Shown here: piece by piece, positions 12,343-25,859 of the stretch
Numbering within the stretch: position 1 is the stretch's first letter
Layout: every line of letters starts with the position of its first letter
Assembly: GCA_963277665.1 (NCBI GenBank)
Contig: OY728165.1
Coordinates: 1,148,488,050-1,148,552,049, forward strand
Origin: Viscum album
Lineage: Eukaryota > Streptophyta > Magnoliopsida > Santalales > Viscaceae
DNA: 64,000 bases
Direction of reading: 5' to 3'
Program-made: the position numbers and the translations under genes
Notes under the pieces: generated by a model
The model's input: only the letters and a program-made list of their open reading frames with translations
Databases searched by the model: none
What the model was told of the DNA's origin: nothing

Positions 12343-15300
12343 TATGGAGACCCTAACTTAGAATACTTTAACATCACATCATTTGGATGAATACTTAATA
12401 CATTACGAAATAGATGCCTAAAGACTGTATTATTTTCATGCCTTTGGAAACATGTAAACATAAACACAAATACATAAATGAGATAAATTATCCCAACTAG
12501 GTTCTTTATGACTATCACACTTCTCAAAAACATCATATATAATACATATCTTTTATAAATTTAGTAATGGAAACAAAAAAGGGGTTAGATCATATTCATA
12601 GTAAGGGTAGAAAGGGTAGATATGTAAGCATAATAGTGATCATAATATTATGAGAACATGATCATGAAAATAGAAGATCATACCATACATATCAAAGATC
12701 ATAAACAATAGTCATGGAATAAATATTGGAAGTTCGGAAGACAAGAATCATAAGGGAATCAAGAGCATAATCCATGAAAGTAAAACATAGGAATAAGACA
12801 TGTAATAGTTAAAGACACTTAAACATGTAATATCATTCCCTATAAGTCAAGGTGAATTTCCAAAACATAACAACGAGATTCATGAGGACTATGGCTATAG
12901 GGTAGGACACACCACTATCCCCATTCACTATCCTTTCGTTAAAAGGGATTGGGTTTCCCCTTCTTCCCATAGTGGACTGAGTTTTCCCTTTTTACCATAG
13001 TGGATCAAGACCTTTGACTTGTTCCCCATCATTATCTAATGAGATATAAATCCTTACCCAATACATTGGAGGGAGACATTAGTTCCACCCATATCAAAAT
13101 GAAATCATAAATACATGTGTCACAAGATCATAAACAATCATATCATAACCCATGATATTAAATTGGTATCATAAGAATGTTTTCATATCATAACCTATAT
13201 AAAAGTGACTAGTTTCATAATCATTTTCATCAATTAAAAACCTGTGAAAGAATTGGGTTTTATAAGAACATAATGCATGAAAGAGAAACAAGATTCATAA
13301 ATATCATTCCATGAAAACATAAACCATTTAAAGAAAGGATATGAATGAAACCTTTGGATACATTATAAAAAAGGCATGAGAACCCAAGTGTATGTCATAT
13401 TATATGTAAACTATCTTGGAAATATCTTTTAAAAAACATTTCTTGAGAAAAATATCATTTCTTCTTTGAAAATTCCTTTTTAAAACAGAAAAAATGTTTA
13501 AAAACATTTTTCTAAGAAAATAGACTTGAAAAATTATAAACGAAGCATTGAAACCCATAAAAAAATTTAAAATAATTTAAAATAAATTTTCCTTGAAGAT
13601 GATATTAATATATCATTTAAAAAAATTATAATATATTATAAAGCATGTTTTTTTGAAAAAAATAGACTTTCGACTGAAGAGAGAAATAATGTCAAATTTT
13701 CATTAAAATATTTTTGGAATTATATTAAGTTCCATATAGTTGAAAATTGGTACTAATAAATTAATATTTCTTAAATATATAGAGGATAATAAAAATAATG
13801 AGTGTCCTTGAGAGATGGATAATAACATTTCATCAATGGAAGCATTATCATAAATAATCCTTATAAATGATGAGATTATTGCAATAAACTCTTACCACTT
13901 TTGTAACTTTGAATCAAAATCCAAATGTACAAAAATTTCATTAAATTAATCTTATAATATAATTAATGTTATTATATTCATTATATAACATGTCAAATTG
14001 TTTTACTTACACCTCATAAAAAAATGTAGGTGCATTACAAAACAAGCATCTCAAAGAAGGAAAATTAAGACAAAATTACCTTACTAATTTGGTAACTTTT
14101 GAACCGTAAAAACCAATTAAAGAGATATAATAAAATCCTTATGTAAATTATAAAAACTTAAGTATAATAATAATAAAATATATTAAATTTAATTATATAG
14201 ACTATATAAAATAAATGAGTGTAGAATAAATAATAAGTCTCACAGAAATAAAAATGAGACTAGAAATCCCCTTACTTTTTTCTCGAATCGTTCTTTAATC
14301 ATTAAAAACACATATATAATAACAATAAGTTTATTATAAATTTATTAGATAACTATATTAAATCATATCATACCATATATGATTTACTTATGACCTTCTA
14401 TTACCTATTTTTTATCAATTCAATGTTAAAGTTACATTTCGGGTAATAACCGCTTTGTTCTTCACATGTGCTTTGATTTGTTATATTTTTAGTCTTCATA
14501 ATTATATAATGATCTCAAGAACTAAAACATGATATAAATATAAAATATATTCATTATATATTTATTTATAATAATATATAAAATATATAAATATGAAATA
14601 GAACATACCTTTCATAGATACGGTAGACAGTACATACACATGAATGCTATTTCAATTTTATTATCGTATTGAAAGAAAGTAAGTAAGTGAAATATATGTA
14701 TATATATATATTTTTGTATTATAATTCTGATAATATTTTAATTTCATATAAACTAAATACATTTACTAAACCAATCATTAATAAATTCCATGTAATTTTA
14801 TGAACGAATCACATCGCTTTGAGAAGGCAGTAATCCACATGTCAATAAACGAAGTTTCCGTATATACAAAAAATCGAAAGAATGAATGTATGTTTTATAT
14901 AATAGTTAAAGAATCATAAATACATTATAAATATAATATATATCATATAAAAATATTATTAACATCATAATTCCTAACCATGAGAGGTGTTAAAGGAAAA
15001 AATGAACATCGTTTCACGAGGTGGTAGTCCACCGCACACACGAACTGTAAGTTCATTACCAATTTGATGGAGGTGGGTGTTGGTGTTGGTAGAAACCTTT
15101 GAATAAAAAATATAATCATATTTAGGATAAAAAATTTATTATATAATTACGTAATGATAATAATTTGGGAGGTGGAAATTGAAAATAAAACAAAAGAGCT
15201 TGTGGAATTATGTTACCTCTTCTTTGGGAAACTCCTCTTAGTTTTCACCAAGGATATTCCATGGTTTTATTTTATCCAACATGGGAGATTCTAGGATGAA

Positions 15301-16481
15301 GTTAGGGAATTTTTAAGGAGATTATGTAAGATATTTTCCCATACAATATTCTTGATAAGTGTTAATATGTATGTGGGGGTGAGTTCTCTTTTATAGTGGA
15401 GGGGAGTTATTCTTGTAATTTAAAAAGGTAAATACTATTTAGAGGTCTTATTTACATCATGTACATCCAATAATTGTACAATTTTGATCCAATATGGTAA
15501 CTTATTGAAATATGTATATCAAATGGATTTTGGACATGTTTATATGTTATTTTTCCCTTTAAATTTTAGTTTAACTACTAATTAATCTTGTTTTACCTTA
15601 ATGACTCTAATTAATTTTAATTACTTTCACTTATATTTTTTATAAAAAACTAAGTTGAAATTATTAACAATTATAAATTTACTAATTAAAAACATGGAAT
15701 CCATTTTTCTATATTATAATCACAAAAGTGGCAAAAATTAATTTAAAATGAACCCTCTAGACGTGTCACCGCAACATTTTTGTTAATTGAAAATATTTAA
15801 AAGTTTGAAATGTTTTTATAATCAATTTCAAGGTAAAATTGGTAATATGTCCTAAATTGGATTAAATGATGTAAAATTGATCAAATTACACTTTAAAACT
15901 AAATAAAATATAATTTATCAATATAAATAAATTAGATGAAAAATTACTTTTGAATTAAAATTTACTATTTTTCACTATTCATCCGAACATGATGCTTTTT
16001 CAGAAAAATCCAAAAATATTTCCCAAAGATAATTTTTACAATTTGAATAAAAAAATGAATTTTATTTTATCAAATTAATTTTCTAAAAGTATCCAATTTT
16101 TTTTATTATTTTCTATAGAAGGACATAAAAAGAAGTTCATTTGAGAAAATAGTGTTTTTAAGCATATAAACACTTCACCAAAACGATGTTGTATTTATTT
16201 AAAAACATTATAAGTAATATTTTAAAAAATTATTTATTACTATTAATATTAATAAGTTTAATTACTATGTTATAAAAATCTCAATTGAATAATTATAATA
16301 ATAAAATATTATTTCATCAAAACTCATTATTGCGTGTAATTCAATCCAGGTGGAGGATGCGTATAGTGAAATCTTATATTAGTGTAGAATATAATTAAAT
16401 TCTATATTGATGTAGCATAAAACTAAATAAATCAAATAAAATTAATTTATTCATTTTTTTCATAAAACTCAGGGTGTTACA
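12343..16481 (-). repeat. 3' LTR of the gypsy element
   Basis: On the minus strand it starts TGTAACACCCTGAG at 16481, right after the PPT, and ends ...GGTCTCCATA at 12343. Aligns along its full 4139 bp to 27793-31946, with shared blocks such as 'gcctttggaaacatg', 'acccaatacattggaggga' and 'ccatgagaggtg'. In one 83-bp stretch about a quarter of bases differ by eye. Carries the three-fold ~200-bp-spaced motif described in findings (near 14613, 14822, 15018). Open frames inside are not conserved between copies. Confidence 0.9.
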
Positions 16482-16494
16482 TTCTACCCCCCTT
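16482..16494 (-). other. Polypurine tract of the gypsy element
   Basis: The minus strand reads AAGGGGGGTAGAA immediately before TGTAACACCC. This is the classical chromovirus arrangement and marks the 3' LTR start. Confidence 0.92.
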
Positions 16495-16534
16495 AAAATG
16501 AATTTTACCATTGAAATTCATCATTGTAATATTA

Positions 16535-16659
16535 AAAAATGAGGATAATTATGCCTCATAATATCCTCAAGTTCCTTCCTAGCTTCATATAACTGGTGAT
16601 TTATCCACAAAACATAGACCAGGTGAGTGGTATTATAAGGAACCGACCTTAAAAATTAC
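16535..16659 (-). pseudogene. Integrase C-terminal tail of the gypsy pol (severed piece)
   Basis: Minus-strand translation gives YVLWINHQLYEA followed by KELEDIMRHNYPHF. This matches the chromodomain-like end of Tekay/Del integrases (usual form VLWRNH..EEATWE.ED.M...YPHLF). It lies about 6.3 kb from the rest of the integrase because a solo LTR has landed between the two pieces. A frameshift is already present on the far side of the junction. It ends at a stop shortly before the PPT, as expected for pol. Not functional. Confidence 0.85.
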
Positions 16660-17640
16660 ATAATCTTGAATTAAATGAATAATTCACCTTGAGGATCTTT
16701 TTAGGTTTAGAGTTTTAGAGAATTGGGCTATAACTATTACATTACATCTCAAACATTACAAGGTAGAAACTTCAAATTAGTTTCCATTTTTTTTCATAAA
16801 ATAGAAACTCTTGAAAAAATAAGTCATGTCTAGTCCCGGGTTTTTGATAGCATGACTTTTCCGTACTCCCATCTTTGACAATATTCATCTTTAGGTCCTA
16901 TGAAAATCATTTCAAAACATGGGATGAGCATAAAAAGCTCAGTATGGGTTTTTAAACAAAGAAAGAAAACATTAGTTCATAATTGCATACATAACATAAT
17001 ATTTTTAAAATACCTCATGAAATCATATGATTTTTGAATAATAAGTAGAAAACATAAATCTTAAAGGTAACTTGTGGCATCCATATCATACTTACATTGT
17101 AGCTATCACAGCTATGTAGGGAGTTACATTTGGAATACCCATCACAGTATATTCCCTAAATCTCTTAGAAGAAACATTCGCATTTACCTTCTTCACATTA
17201 CCAAATGCATTGGAGAGCTATCTTGGGCTCACCCGCTCTAGGTTTATCACAAAACCACCTGTATACGTAAACAATGCCCAAGAACCATAACATAAGCATA
17301 ACACATAACATAAGCATAAAGTAATGATAACAATCCCACATTTTAATAACTATATATCATTTCAAGATATTGAAATAATAAATCCATTCCCAAAACCATT
17401 TTCAATACCAAAATACATAAAAGATTATTTTGTATTTATTTTCCTTTTAAAAACATTACATCTTGTTAAGGAATCCAAAAGATCAAATAATACTCACAGC
17501 CGCAAAAAAAGGTCATTTTCACCGCTTAAGTTAAAAAGAAACATTCTTTGTTGTCATTTAGTAAAATTATTAGTAGAAATAGATTCTCTTTTATTGAAAT
17601 TAAAATTAAAAGTTATTTATACAACGTATAAAATAAAGTC

Positions 17641-20142
17641 GTGTATTAAAACAAAATCTTCCTCAATGAAAGGATACTGAGACGAAGTCCCTTACCTCGT
17701 GTCCGACTTGACACGATCATTATTTAATCTATTGAATAATGAACTAAAGTTAATTTATACTTTATTAAGAACCTTTTTGAAGTTTATTATTCATTTATAT
17801 CACTTATTACCATGTTATAAACATTATGTAATCATGGAAGTTAATAACAATTGTTTTGTTGATATTTGGTACTTGAGTAAAAAATGGACGTCTTATAATT
17901 ACAAGTTGTTCACATGGTCAAAAGTCCATTATATCCAGAAATATATCAATGATTTAGATATCATATATATCATATATGTCAAATATATACATGCATTTGT
18001 AATATTATATAACATTTGGAGGTAAGAAATAAAATGCACCGTTCATGGAGACGGTAAGCTGTACGTACGCATGAACGCTACTTTCATTTCTATTTATTAT
18101 TTTAATGGAATTAAAACATAAATATAAATAATTATATTATAATTACAGTATAATATCATATATATTATAATTAAATACATCCTTTATATGTCCCATATAT
18201 GGCATTAACGAGTCTTATCACTTTGAGGGGGCAGTGGTCCGCACTTCCTCAAATGAAATTATCATGTTTAACCATAATGGAAACCATAAAGGTATGCTAT
18301 AAAAGAAAAATACAGAAGAATAAATAAAACATAAACATAATATATTTCATATATAAATACATTCCATCTTAATGGCCACCATGAGAGGCGGTATGTGATA
18401 ATCGAACAATCATCGTTTCGTGAGGCGTTAGTTTGTCATCCACAGAAACAGTATGTTTTTCACCCATTAGATGATGGTGTGAGTAAGTGTAGTTAGAATA
18501 ATTATCATAAAAACATCCTATTATATTTAAGATATTTTTTTTAGAAAATAAAGCAATAAAAAGAGTTTAAGGGTTGTAGAATTAAAATAAAAGAAAAGAA
18601 CTGAAGAGAAACCATTACCTTTAATTTGGGTAACTCCCTTTGGTTGGAACCAAGAGGACTTCTTGAAGTTCCTTCTGCCTAATGTATGGAATCTAAGAGG
18701 AGGAGAGTGATATTGATAGCTTATTTGGGTAGGGTTTGGACGAGCCAAGAGTCTTGAGAGGAGTGTGTAATGGGTTATAATTGAGGGCTTTTTATAAGGG
18801 GGAGGAGGGACACTTTAGGAAAGTTTGCAAATATTATTATATTATAAACTTATCTTCAGTTTATCAATATCCAAAACTCATTAAAGTTGAAGATAATATA
18901 ACTAAATTTAGAAATAAAATCATCTAATAATAATTGGACAAGTTTTATATATTGTTTTTATATTTATAATATTATTTATTTAAATCATTTATTAATGAGG
19001 TAAATATTGCATCATAACTGTGTCATAAATAATTTAATTTATTTGAGGTCTAAAAATTATAAAATAAATACCATAACATGGGAAATATTTTTATATTTAA
19101 AATGAATATTTATAGTTGAAAATATAACTTATATAACTAGATTTAAAAATTAATTTACTAAAAGAAATTTGTTTATGACATTTTTGCCTTTACTTTATGT
19201 TAATTAAAATACAGTGTCATTATCACTCCCAAATGGCGCCATGGAGTCCCAAAATCAACCCAAATATGACCATGGTTATAAATGATTCAACCAATAAGGT
19301 TAGGATAAGTGTTAAGTTAATTTTATATTATTATAATATTCTTTTTACCTTGAATTACCCTATTTACCTTGAACTGCGGTAAATAAAAGTCAAAAGTTAC
19401 TATTCATTAAAAAATATTTTCATTTTATTGAACCACATTTTACTTACTAATAATACCATGTATATCGGATTTTTGAAATTCAATCCACAGAAGTAGTAAT
19501 ATTTCATTTAAATTAAAAAGTAAGTTTCTTAACCAATACTTAGTGGTTTCACTATTCATCAAAAATTGAGGTTTTTCAGAAAAGTACAAAAAATTCAGCC
19601 AAATCTATATTTGATAATCTGAATTCAAAAATGGTGTCTATTTTACCAAATTCAAAACATTGATGTTTCATTAATTAATTTAAAATTAATTCCTTTTGTT
19701 AAAACACAAAACGTGTTTTTAAGAAACAATAACTACCAAAAGATTAATACTTTTTTATGTCCAATTACAAAGTGAAATTAATTTCAATTACCAACATTGG
19801 ATTAAATGGTAAAAATATAATCTAATTACACCTTAAAACCTATTAAAAATATAATCAAACAATATAAATAAATTATATTGAAAGATAGTTTTGAATTAAA
19901 ATACAGTATTTTCAATATTCATTAAAATATGAACAATATAAAAAAAATACAAAAAATTTATCCAAAGTACAATTTTATGTCTCTATTATAAAGAGTAATA
20001 TTATTTTTTCAAATATAAAAGTGAAAAAAACTATATTTAAAGAGGGATCACCATTAAAAGTTTGTATATAAAACATTTTTAGTATTTATGCTTAAATTCG
20101 GGTTATTTCTTATTTTAAGCCTCTAACCTTTATTGGATAGTT
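17641..20142 (-). repeat. Internal LTR duplication, copy A
   Basis: Starts 'gtgtattaaaacaaaat' and ends 'taagcctctaacctttattggatagtt'. It is repeated directly at 20143 with a period of 2502 bp. Both copies share TATA-poor AT-rich sequence, the three-fold motif (near 18041, 18226, 18420) and 'agtgtcattatcactcccaaatgg'-like stretches. The open frames at 17324-17680 and 17699-18025 in this part have no intact partner in copy B and are not genes. Confidence 0.85.
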
Positions 20143-22645
20143 GTGTATTAAAACAAAATATTCCTCAATGAAAGGAGATTGAGACAAAGTCCCTTATCTC
20201 ATATCCAACATGACTCGATCATTATTTAATCTTATGGATAATAAATTAAAGTTAATTTTTTACTTTCTTAAGAACATTTTTCAGGTTTATTATTACTTTT
20301 ATATCACTTATTACCATGTGATAAACATTATGTAATAATATACGTTAGTAATGGTTGTTTTTTCGATATTTTGTACATGAGTAAAAAAATGGACTTCTTA
20401 TAATTACAAGTTGTTCACATGGTCAAAAGTTCATTATATCCAGAATGATATTAATGATTTAAATATCACATATATCTTATATATCCATTATATACATGTA
20501 TTTATAATAGTACATAACATTTTTAGGTAAGAAATGAAATGCACCGTTCATGGAGACGGTAAGCCATAAGTACGCATAGACGGTACTTTTATTTCTATTT
20601 CTTATTTTAATGGAATTAAAACATAATTATACAATGGTATATTATAATTCCAGTATAATATCATATATAATATCGTTAACTCCATCCTTTATACATCCCA
20701 CATATGGCATTAACGAGTCATATCACATTGACGGGGTGGTAGTCCGCACTTCCTCAAATGAAATTATCACATTTAACCATAATAGAAACCATAAAGGTAT
20801 TCTATTAAAGAAAAATAAAGAAACATAAATAAAACATAAACACAATATATATCATATATAAATACAGTCCATCTTAATGGCCACCATTAGAGGTGGTAGG
20901 AGATAATCGAACAATCATCGCTTCATGAGGTGTTAGTTTTTCATCCACAGAAACAGTATGTTCTTCACCCATTAGATGGAGGTGTGTGTAAGTGTAGTTC
21001 TAATATTTCTCCTAACAAAATCCTGTAATATTTAGGATACTGGTGTTGTTATAAAATAAAGTAATAAAAAGAGTTTAGGAGTTTTAGAAGTAAAATAAAA
21101 GAAAATAATTTAAGAGAAACCATTACCCTTAATTTGGGTAACTCCCATTGGTTTGAACAAAAAAGACTTATTGAAGTGCCTTCTCCCTAAGTTAAGGCTT
21201 CTAGAAGGAGGAGAAGGATATTGAGATCTTATTTGAGAAGGGTTTTTACAATCCTAGGGGCTAAAGAGGTCTGTGGAATGGGTTATAAGTGAGGGATTTT
21301 TATAAGGGGGAGGAGGGGCTCTTTAGGAAAGTTGGAAAATATTATTTTATTGGAAACATATCTTCGGTTTCTAAAGTTCAAAAACCAATTAAAGTTTAAG
21401 ATAACATGTCTAATGATCTAAATAAAATCATCCAATAAGAATTGGACAAGGTTTGTATATTGGTTTAATATTTATAATCTTATTTATTTAAATCATTTAT
21501 TAATGTGGTAAATATTTCATCATTATTGTGTCATAAATAATTTAATTTATTTGATGTCTAAAAATTATAAAATAAATACCATAATGTAGTAAATAGTTTT
21601 AGATTTATAATGAATATTTATAGTCTAAAATATAACTTATATAATCCCATGTAAAAAATAATTTACTAAAAGATATTTGTTTATGCCATTTTTGCCTTAA
21701 CTTTAAGTTAATTAAAATAAAGTGTCATTATCACTTCCAAATGGATCCATGGAGTCCCAAAATCGACCCAAAGTTTCCCGTGGTAATAAATGGCTCAACT
21801 AATAAGTTTAGGACATGTTTATAGGTAATTGTTTATTATTATAATATTATTTTTACATTGAATTACCTTATTTAACTTTAACTGCGGTATGTAAAAGTCA
21901 AAAGGTACTATTCACCAAAAATGATTTTCATCTTATTGAAACACATTTTACTTACTAATAACAACCATGTATATCGGATTGTTAAAATTCAATCCATAGA
22001 AGCAGTAAAATTTTATTTAAATGGAAAAGTCAGTTTTTATCTACTACTTAGTTATTTCACTATTCATCAAAATTGAAGTTTTAAGAAAAATACCAAAATT
22101 TCTGCTTAAGCTATATTTGATATTCCAAACTAAAAAATTATGACTATTTTACCAAATTCAAAACATTGATGTTGTATTAATTACTTTAAAATTAATTCCT
22201 ATTGTCGAAACAAATAGAGTGTTTTTAAGAAAGAATAACTATCAAAAGATTGGTATTTGTTTATGTCCAATTTCAAAGTGAAATTAATTCCAATGAGCAA
22301 AATTGGATTAAATGGTGAAAATATAATCTAATTACACTTTAAAACTAATTAAAAAGATAATCAAAACATATAAATAAATTATATTAAAAGGAATTTTTGA
22401 ATTATATTATAGTATTTTCAATATTCATTAAAAAACGAACATTATCACAAAAATACCAAAATTTCATCCAAATTAAATTCGGATGTCCCAATTATAAAGA
22501 ATAATATTATTTTTCCAAATATAAAATATGAATGTTGCAAAAACTAGATTTGAAGAGGGTTCAACATTAAAAGGTGGTAAATCAAACTTTTACAGTATTT
22601 ATGCTTAAACTCGGGTTATTTCTTATTTTAAGCCTCTAACTTTTA
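20143..22645 (-). repeat. Internal LTR duplication, copy B
   Basis: Direct repeat of 17641-20142 with almost identical length (about 2503 bp) and substitutions throughout, so the duplication is itself old. The three-fold motif lies near 20545, 20732 and 20928. Ends 'ttactggataattg' and is followed by the unique 270-bp LTR edge to 22916. Confidence 0.85.
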
Positions 22646-22921
22646 CTGGATAATTGTAAAAACATTTAAAAACATGTATAATCATATTGTAGTTAGTTAT
22701 ATTAATTCCCTCCAATAAAAAGTCTAGAAGTTAACTACATTTAAAATAATAATATTATATTATTAGTGTGCAACGTAATATTTCTAGGAAACCCGTTGTT
22801 ACGTATCGGGTATGACAACGAGAATATAAACTCCTTTAAAGTAAAATTAATATTTAATTAACCAATATGAATAATTATGAAAATTTATTATTTCATTATT
22901 TACCTGGGATGTTACAGTTAT

Positions 22922-24000
22922 TTTTTTCACGTAACTTTCTCTGTACGATCCGGAATTTCAACTAATTGTTCATCATAAGAAAGATCATGCTCCGGTAGTA
23001 TGACATCTGATTTCAGTCCATGTGAAGGGTAAGGTATGTATATCCTCAAGAAAGATAAAGGGAACACATAATTTAATTGGGTTATAATTTTTGGAAGTAA
23101 AACATGACATGCTACTTCAAAGGGACTGATATACATAGGGTTTTGTTTCCATTTCTTCTTGAATATCATAACATTCTTCTAGGGAGAGATTCATAGAAAA
23201 GTATTCTTGATAAATTAGAATTTTATAGAACACTAATGGTTATCAACATATCATTTCTATCAAAATTTATCTATCTTGATATGTTGTTGAATGGTTCTAA
23301 AATTCTCAACCATTTCTTCTGCAATCTCAGGTCCCAATAAGCTCCTTTCTCCAAATTCATCCCAACACATATTAGATCTACATTTATTTCCATTAAGGGA
23401 TTCATAAAGTGCTATCTAAATTCTTGAGTGAATGATATTATTATTAGAAAGCTCAACTAGAGGAAGGAGTTCATCCTAACCCTATTTGAAATACAAAGAA
23501 CAAGATCTCAACATATCCTTTAGGTTTTGAATTGTTCTTTCAGACTATCCATCCATTTGAGGTTGATAATGAGTGATGAAAATAAATTCTGTATCAAGTG
23601 TTTACTGATGAATTTTCCAGAATATAAAGCTAAACCTCAGATATTGATTAGATATAATGGAATATGGTACTTCATGCAACCATACAAATTCATTAATGTG
23701 TATCCTGTAAAGATGATCCCAATAGAAGTATTATATGATAACAATGAAGTGTGAAAACCTTTTAAGGCTATTAAATACCACCCATATAACATTGATCCCT
23801 TCAAAGGTTTTGGGGAGTCAAAAAACAAATTCTATAGTGATGTTCTACTATTTACATTATGTTATGCGTAATGGATGCAACATCCCCTTATAATATTGTC
23901 TTTCAGTCTTAACTTTCTAAAATACCAAGCACCAAGATACAAACTTTGGGATATATCACTTCATGAAAACCCAATAGAATTATTCTTTCAATTATCTATA
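22922..24000 (-). pseudogene. Gypsy integrase, main part (decayed)
   Basis: The minus-strand frames show, in order: a VKTERQYYKGMLHPL stretch near 23870-23930 (family VKAEHQ.P.GLLQPL) after the zinc-binding part; the YQPQMDG*SERTIQ stretch near 23530-23579, where the stop replaces the usual Gln; KCRSNMCWDEFGER..LLGPEI near 23320-23385; and FPLSFLRIYIPYPSHGLK..DLSYDEQLVEIPDRTEKV at 22935-23070. These are the catalytic-core and C-terminal landmarks of a Tekay/Del integrase. Several stops and frameshifts are present. The last codons before 22922 are out of frame and then cut by the solo LTR. Confidence 0.9.
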
Positions 24001-24389
24001 AATATTTGTACATCTATGAAAAATAGGGAATGAAGAACTATGAGCTTCCTCTAATATCTCCTTCTTCAAATTCGGTATGGATGAAACACATACACTATTC
24101 CTAAACCTTAACATTCCATCCTGGCCAAGGTTAAACTTAGGAACATTTTTAACCTTATTTTTCATATCTATATCATTCTTATGTTCCTATTTAATCTTCA
24201 CTTGGATAGAGGCTTGAACATTCAAATGAGAAAGATTATATTTCTACCATTACTTCGGGATTTCTTGGTATATTCTTTGAAAATCTAGAAATATTGGATC
24301 TTTTTTTATACTCATCATAGATAAGATGTCATGATCCATTTGAATCAAGGAATCAATCAACAAATTCTATTTCTCAAGTTGGTAATGTA

Positions 24390-24780
24390 TTGAGAAGTCA
24401 TAATACATTACCAGACCTAACCATGTTCTATGGCGCTTCTTCATATCCTTCTTTATGAATATATACTTCAAAATTTTATGATCAGTTTACATATCACACT
24501 TTTCTTTGTAAAAATAATACCTCTATATCTTTAATGAAAAATTGCCACAACTAACTCCAATTCATGACTTGGGTAATTTTTGTCATGAATATTCAATTGT
24601 GGTGAGGAATAGAATATAAACACATTATTTTACATAATAACACATTCCAATCCCTTATTGGTTTTGTCACTATAGTTTGCAAACCCTTCTCCACTATAGT
24701 TTAATGTAAGCACACCTACACTAACTAACCTTCTCTTTAGTTCCTTAAAATTTTCTTCACATTCTTTTTTCCAGAGGTAC
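24390..24780 (-). pseudogene. Gypsy RNase H domain (decayed)
   Basis: The minus strand gives SHELELVVAIF near 24530-24570 and, in a second frame, CDIYTDHKILKYIFIKKDM near 24435-24500. These are the standard RNase H landmarks of Ty3/gypsy pol (H.LEL.AVV / TDHKSLKYIF). The change of frame and missing pieces show it is inactive. It lies between RT and integrase, as in all Ty3/gypsy elements. Confidence 0.9.
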
Positions 24781-24799
24781 TTGGTACCCTTATGTGTTA

Positions 24800-25570
24800 A
24801 CTTGGTCAGAGGATTGTATAGTCATGATAAATTATCAATAATCTGTTGATAATACCCAGATAAACTAAGAAAAGTATAGAACTCAGTCACCATGGTTGGT
24901 CTAGGCCAATATTCAATAGCCTTCATCTTTGATGGATCTACTCCTATACCATCTCTTGAGATTATATGACACAAAAAATGAAACCATTTTCATCCAAAAT
25001 TCACACTTTCTAATTTTTTTCATACAGTTTCTATTTCATTAGGGTCTTTAGTACAATTATCAAGTGGTCTTAATGATCTTCCTTGATCATTGAAGAGATA
25101 ATAATTCCATCTATAAAGACTTCCACAAACTGATCAAGGTAATATATAAAGACTCTATTCATCAAATCCATGAAGATAGCGGGGTCATTAAAAAGAACAA
25201 AAGACATCACTATATATTAATGGTGTCCATACCTTGTATAGAATGTAATATTGGGTATATAATCCTTCTTCACCCTAAATTTATGGTTTCCAGAATAAAG
25301 GAAAATATTTCAAAAGTATTAATCTCCACTTAGTTGATCAAAAAAGTCATCAATACAGAGAAGACAATACTTATTCGTGATCATGATATTATTCAACTCT
25401 TGGTAATCAATGCAGAGTCACATAGATCCATATTTCTTTTGGACAAAAAGAATAGGTTTGCCCAAAGGTGACACACTTGGATGAATGAATCTATTATCAA
25501 GTTTTTTTTTTATTTTCTTCTTCAATTCCTACAACTCAATTAGGGAAATTCTATAGCGAGTCTTCGAAAT
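24800..25570 (-). pseudogene. Gypsy reverse transcriptase domain (decayed)
   Basis: The minus strand shows [20 protein letters not shown] near 25435-25500, then [13 protein letters not shown] (stop at the usual Arg), then YLDQFVEVFIDGIII near 25096-25135, and GHIISRDGIGVDPSKMKAIE..WPRP near 24905-24990. These are the ordered RT motifs of plant chromoviruses. The catalytic F/Y-I/V-D-D box reads FIDG at about 25104-25116, so one of the two metal-binding aspartates is lost. Frameshifts separate the motifs. Confidence 0.95.
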
Positions 25571-25859
25571 TGGTGTATAAATAGGTTTGAGCTATATTGA
25601 GAACTCAACTTCGTGTTTTGTTGGATGGCTAGAAAAATATTCTTGAAAGGAATAAAAAAACTCCCGAACAATAGGTACATAATTGATATTGATTTTATCC
25701 CCAACAATTTGAGAGAAACAAACCTCTTGAATGGGAATTAAAACCCATACACTTGATTTAATCTTCATAGTAAGTTCATACTTATCATCGAATTGATAGA
25801 TGATTATATGTTGGTTTGAAATATTAAACATAACTTTCTTTTCTCAATAATTGTTTTTA

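Larger units (their letters stand above)
16660..22916 (-). mobile_element. Solo LTR with internal duplication, nested in gypsy integrase
   Basis: The minus strand starts TGTAACATCCCAGG at 22916, exactly where the integrase frame collapses, and ends near 16660, where the integrase tail resumes. Flanks GTTAT (22917-22921) and ATTAC (16655-16659) share three of five bases, a weak target duplication. No PBS, PPT or coding domain lies inside, so it is an LTR alone, left by recombination between two LTRs. Blocks such as 'caaatgcattggagag', 'gttcatggagacggtaag' and 'accatgagaggcgg' follow the same order as in the host gypsy LTR, so the two families are related. Length 6.26 kb, inflated by a 2.5-kb duplication. 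Confidence 0.8.

Noticed and set aside
17324..18025. Two adjacent open frames (118 and 108 codons, +)
   Set aside because: They sit in the nested solo LTR. The duplicated unit does not keep them open, and their composition is that of translated AT-rich DNA.
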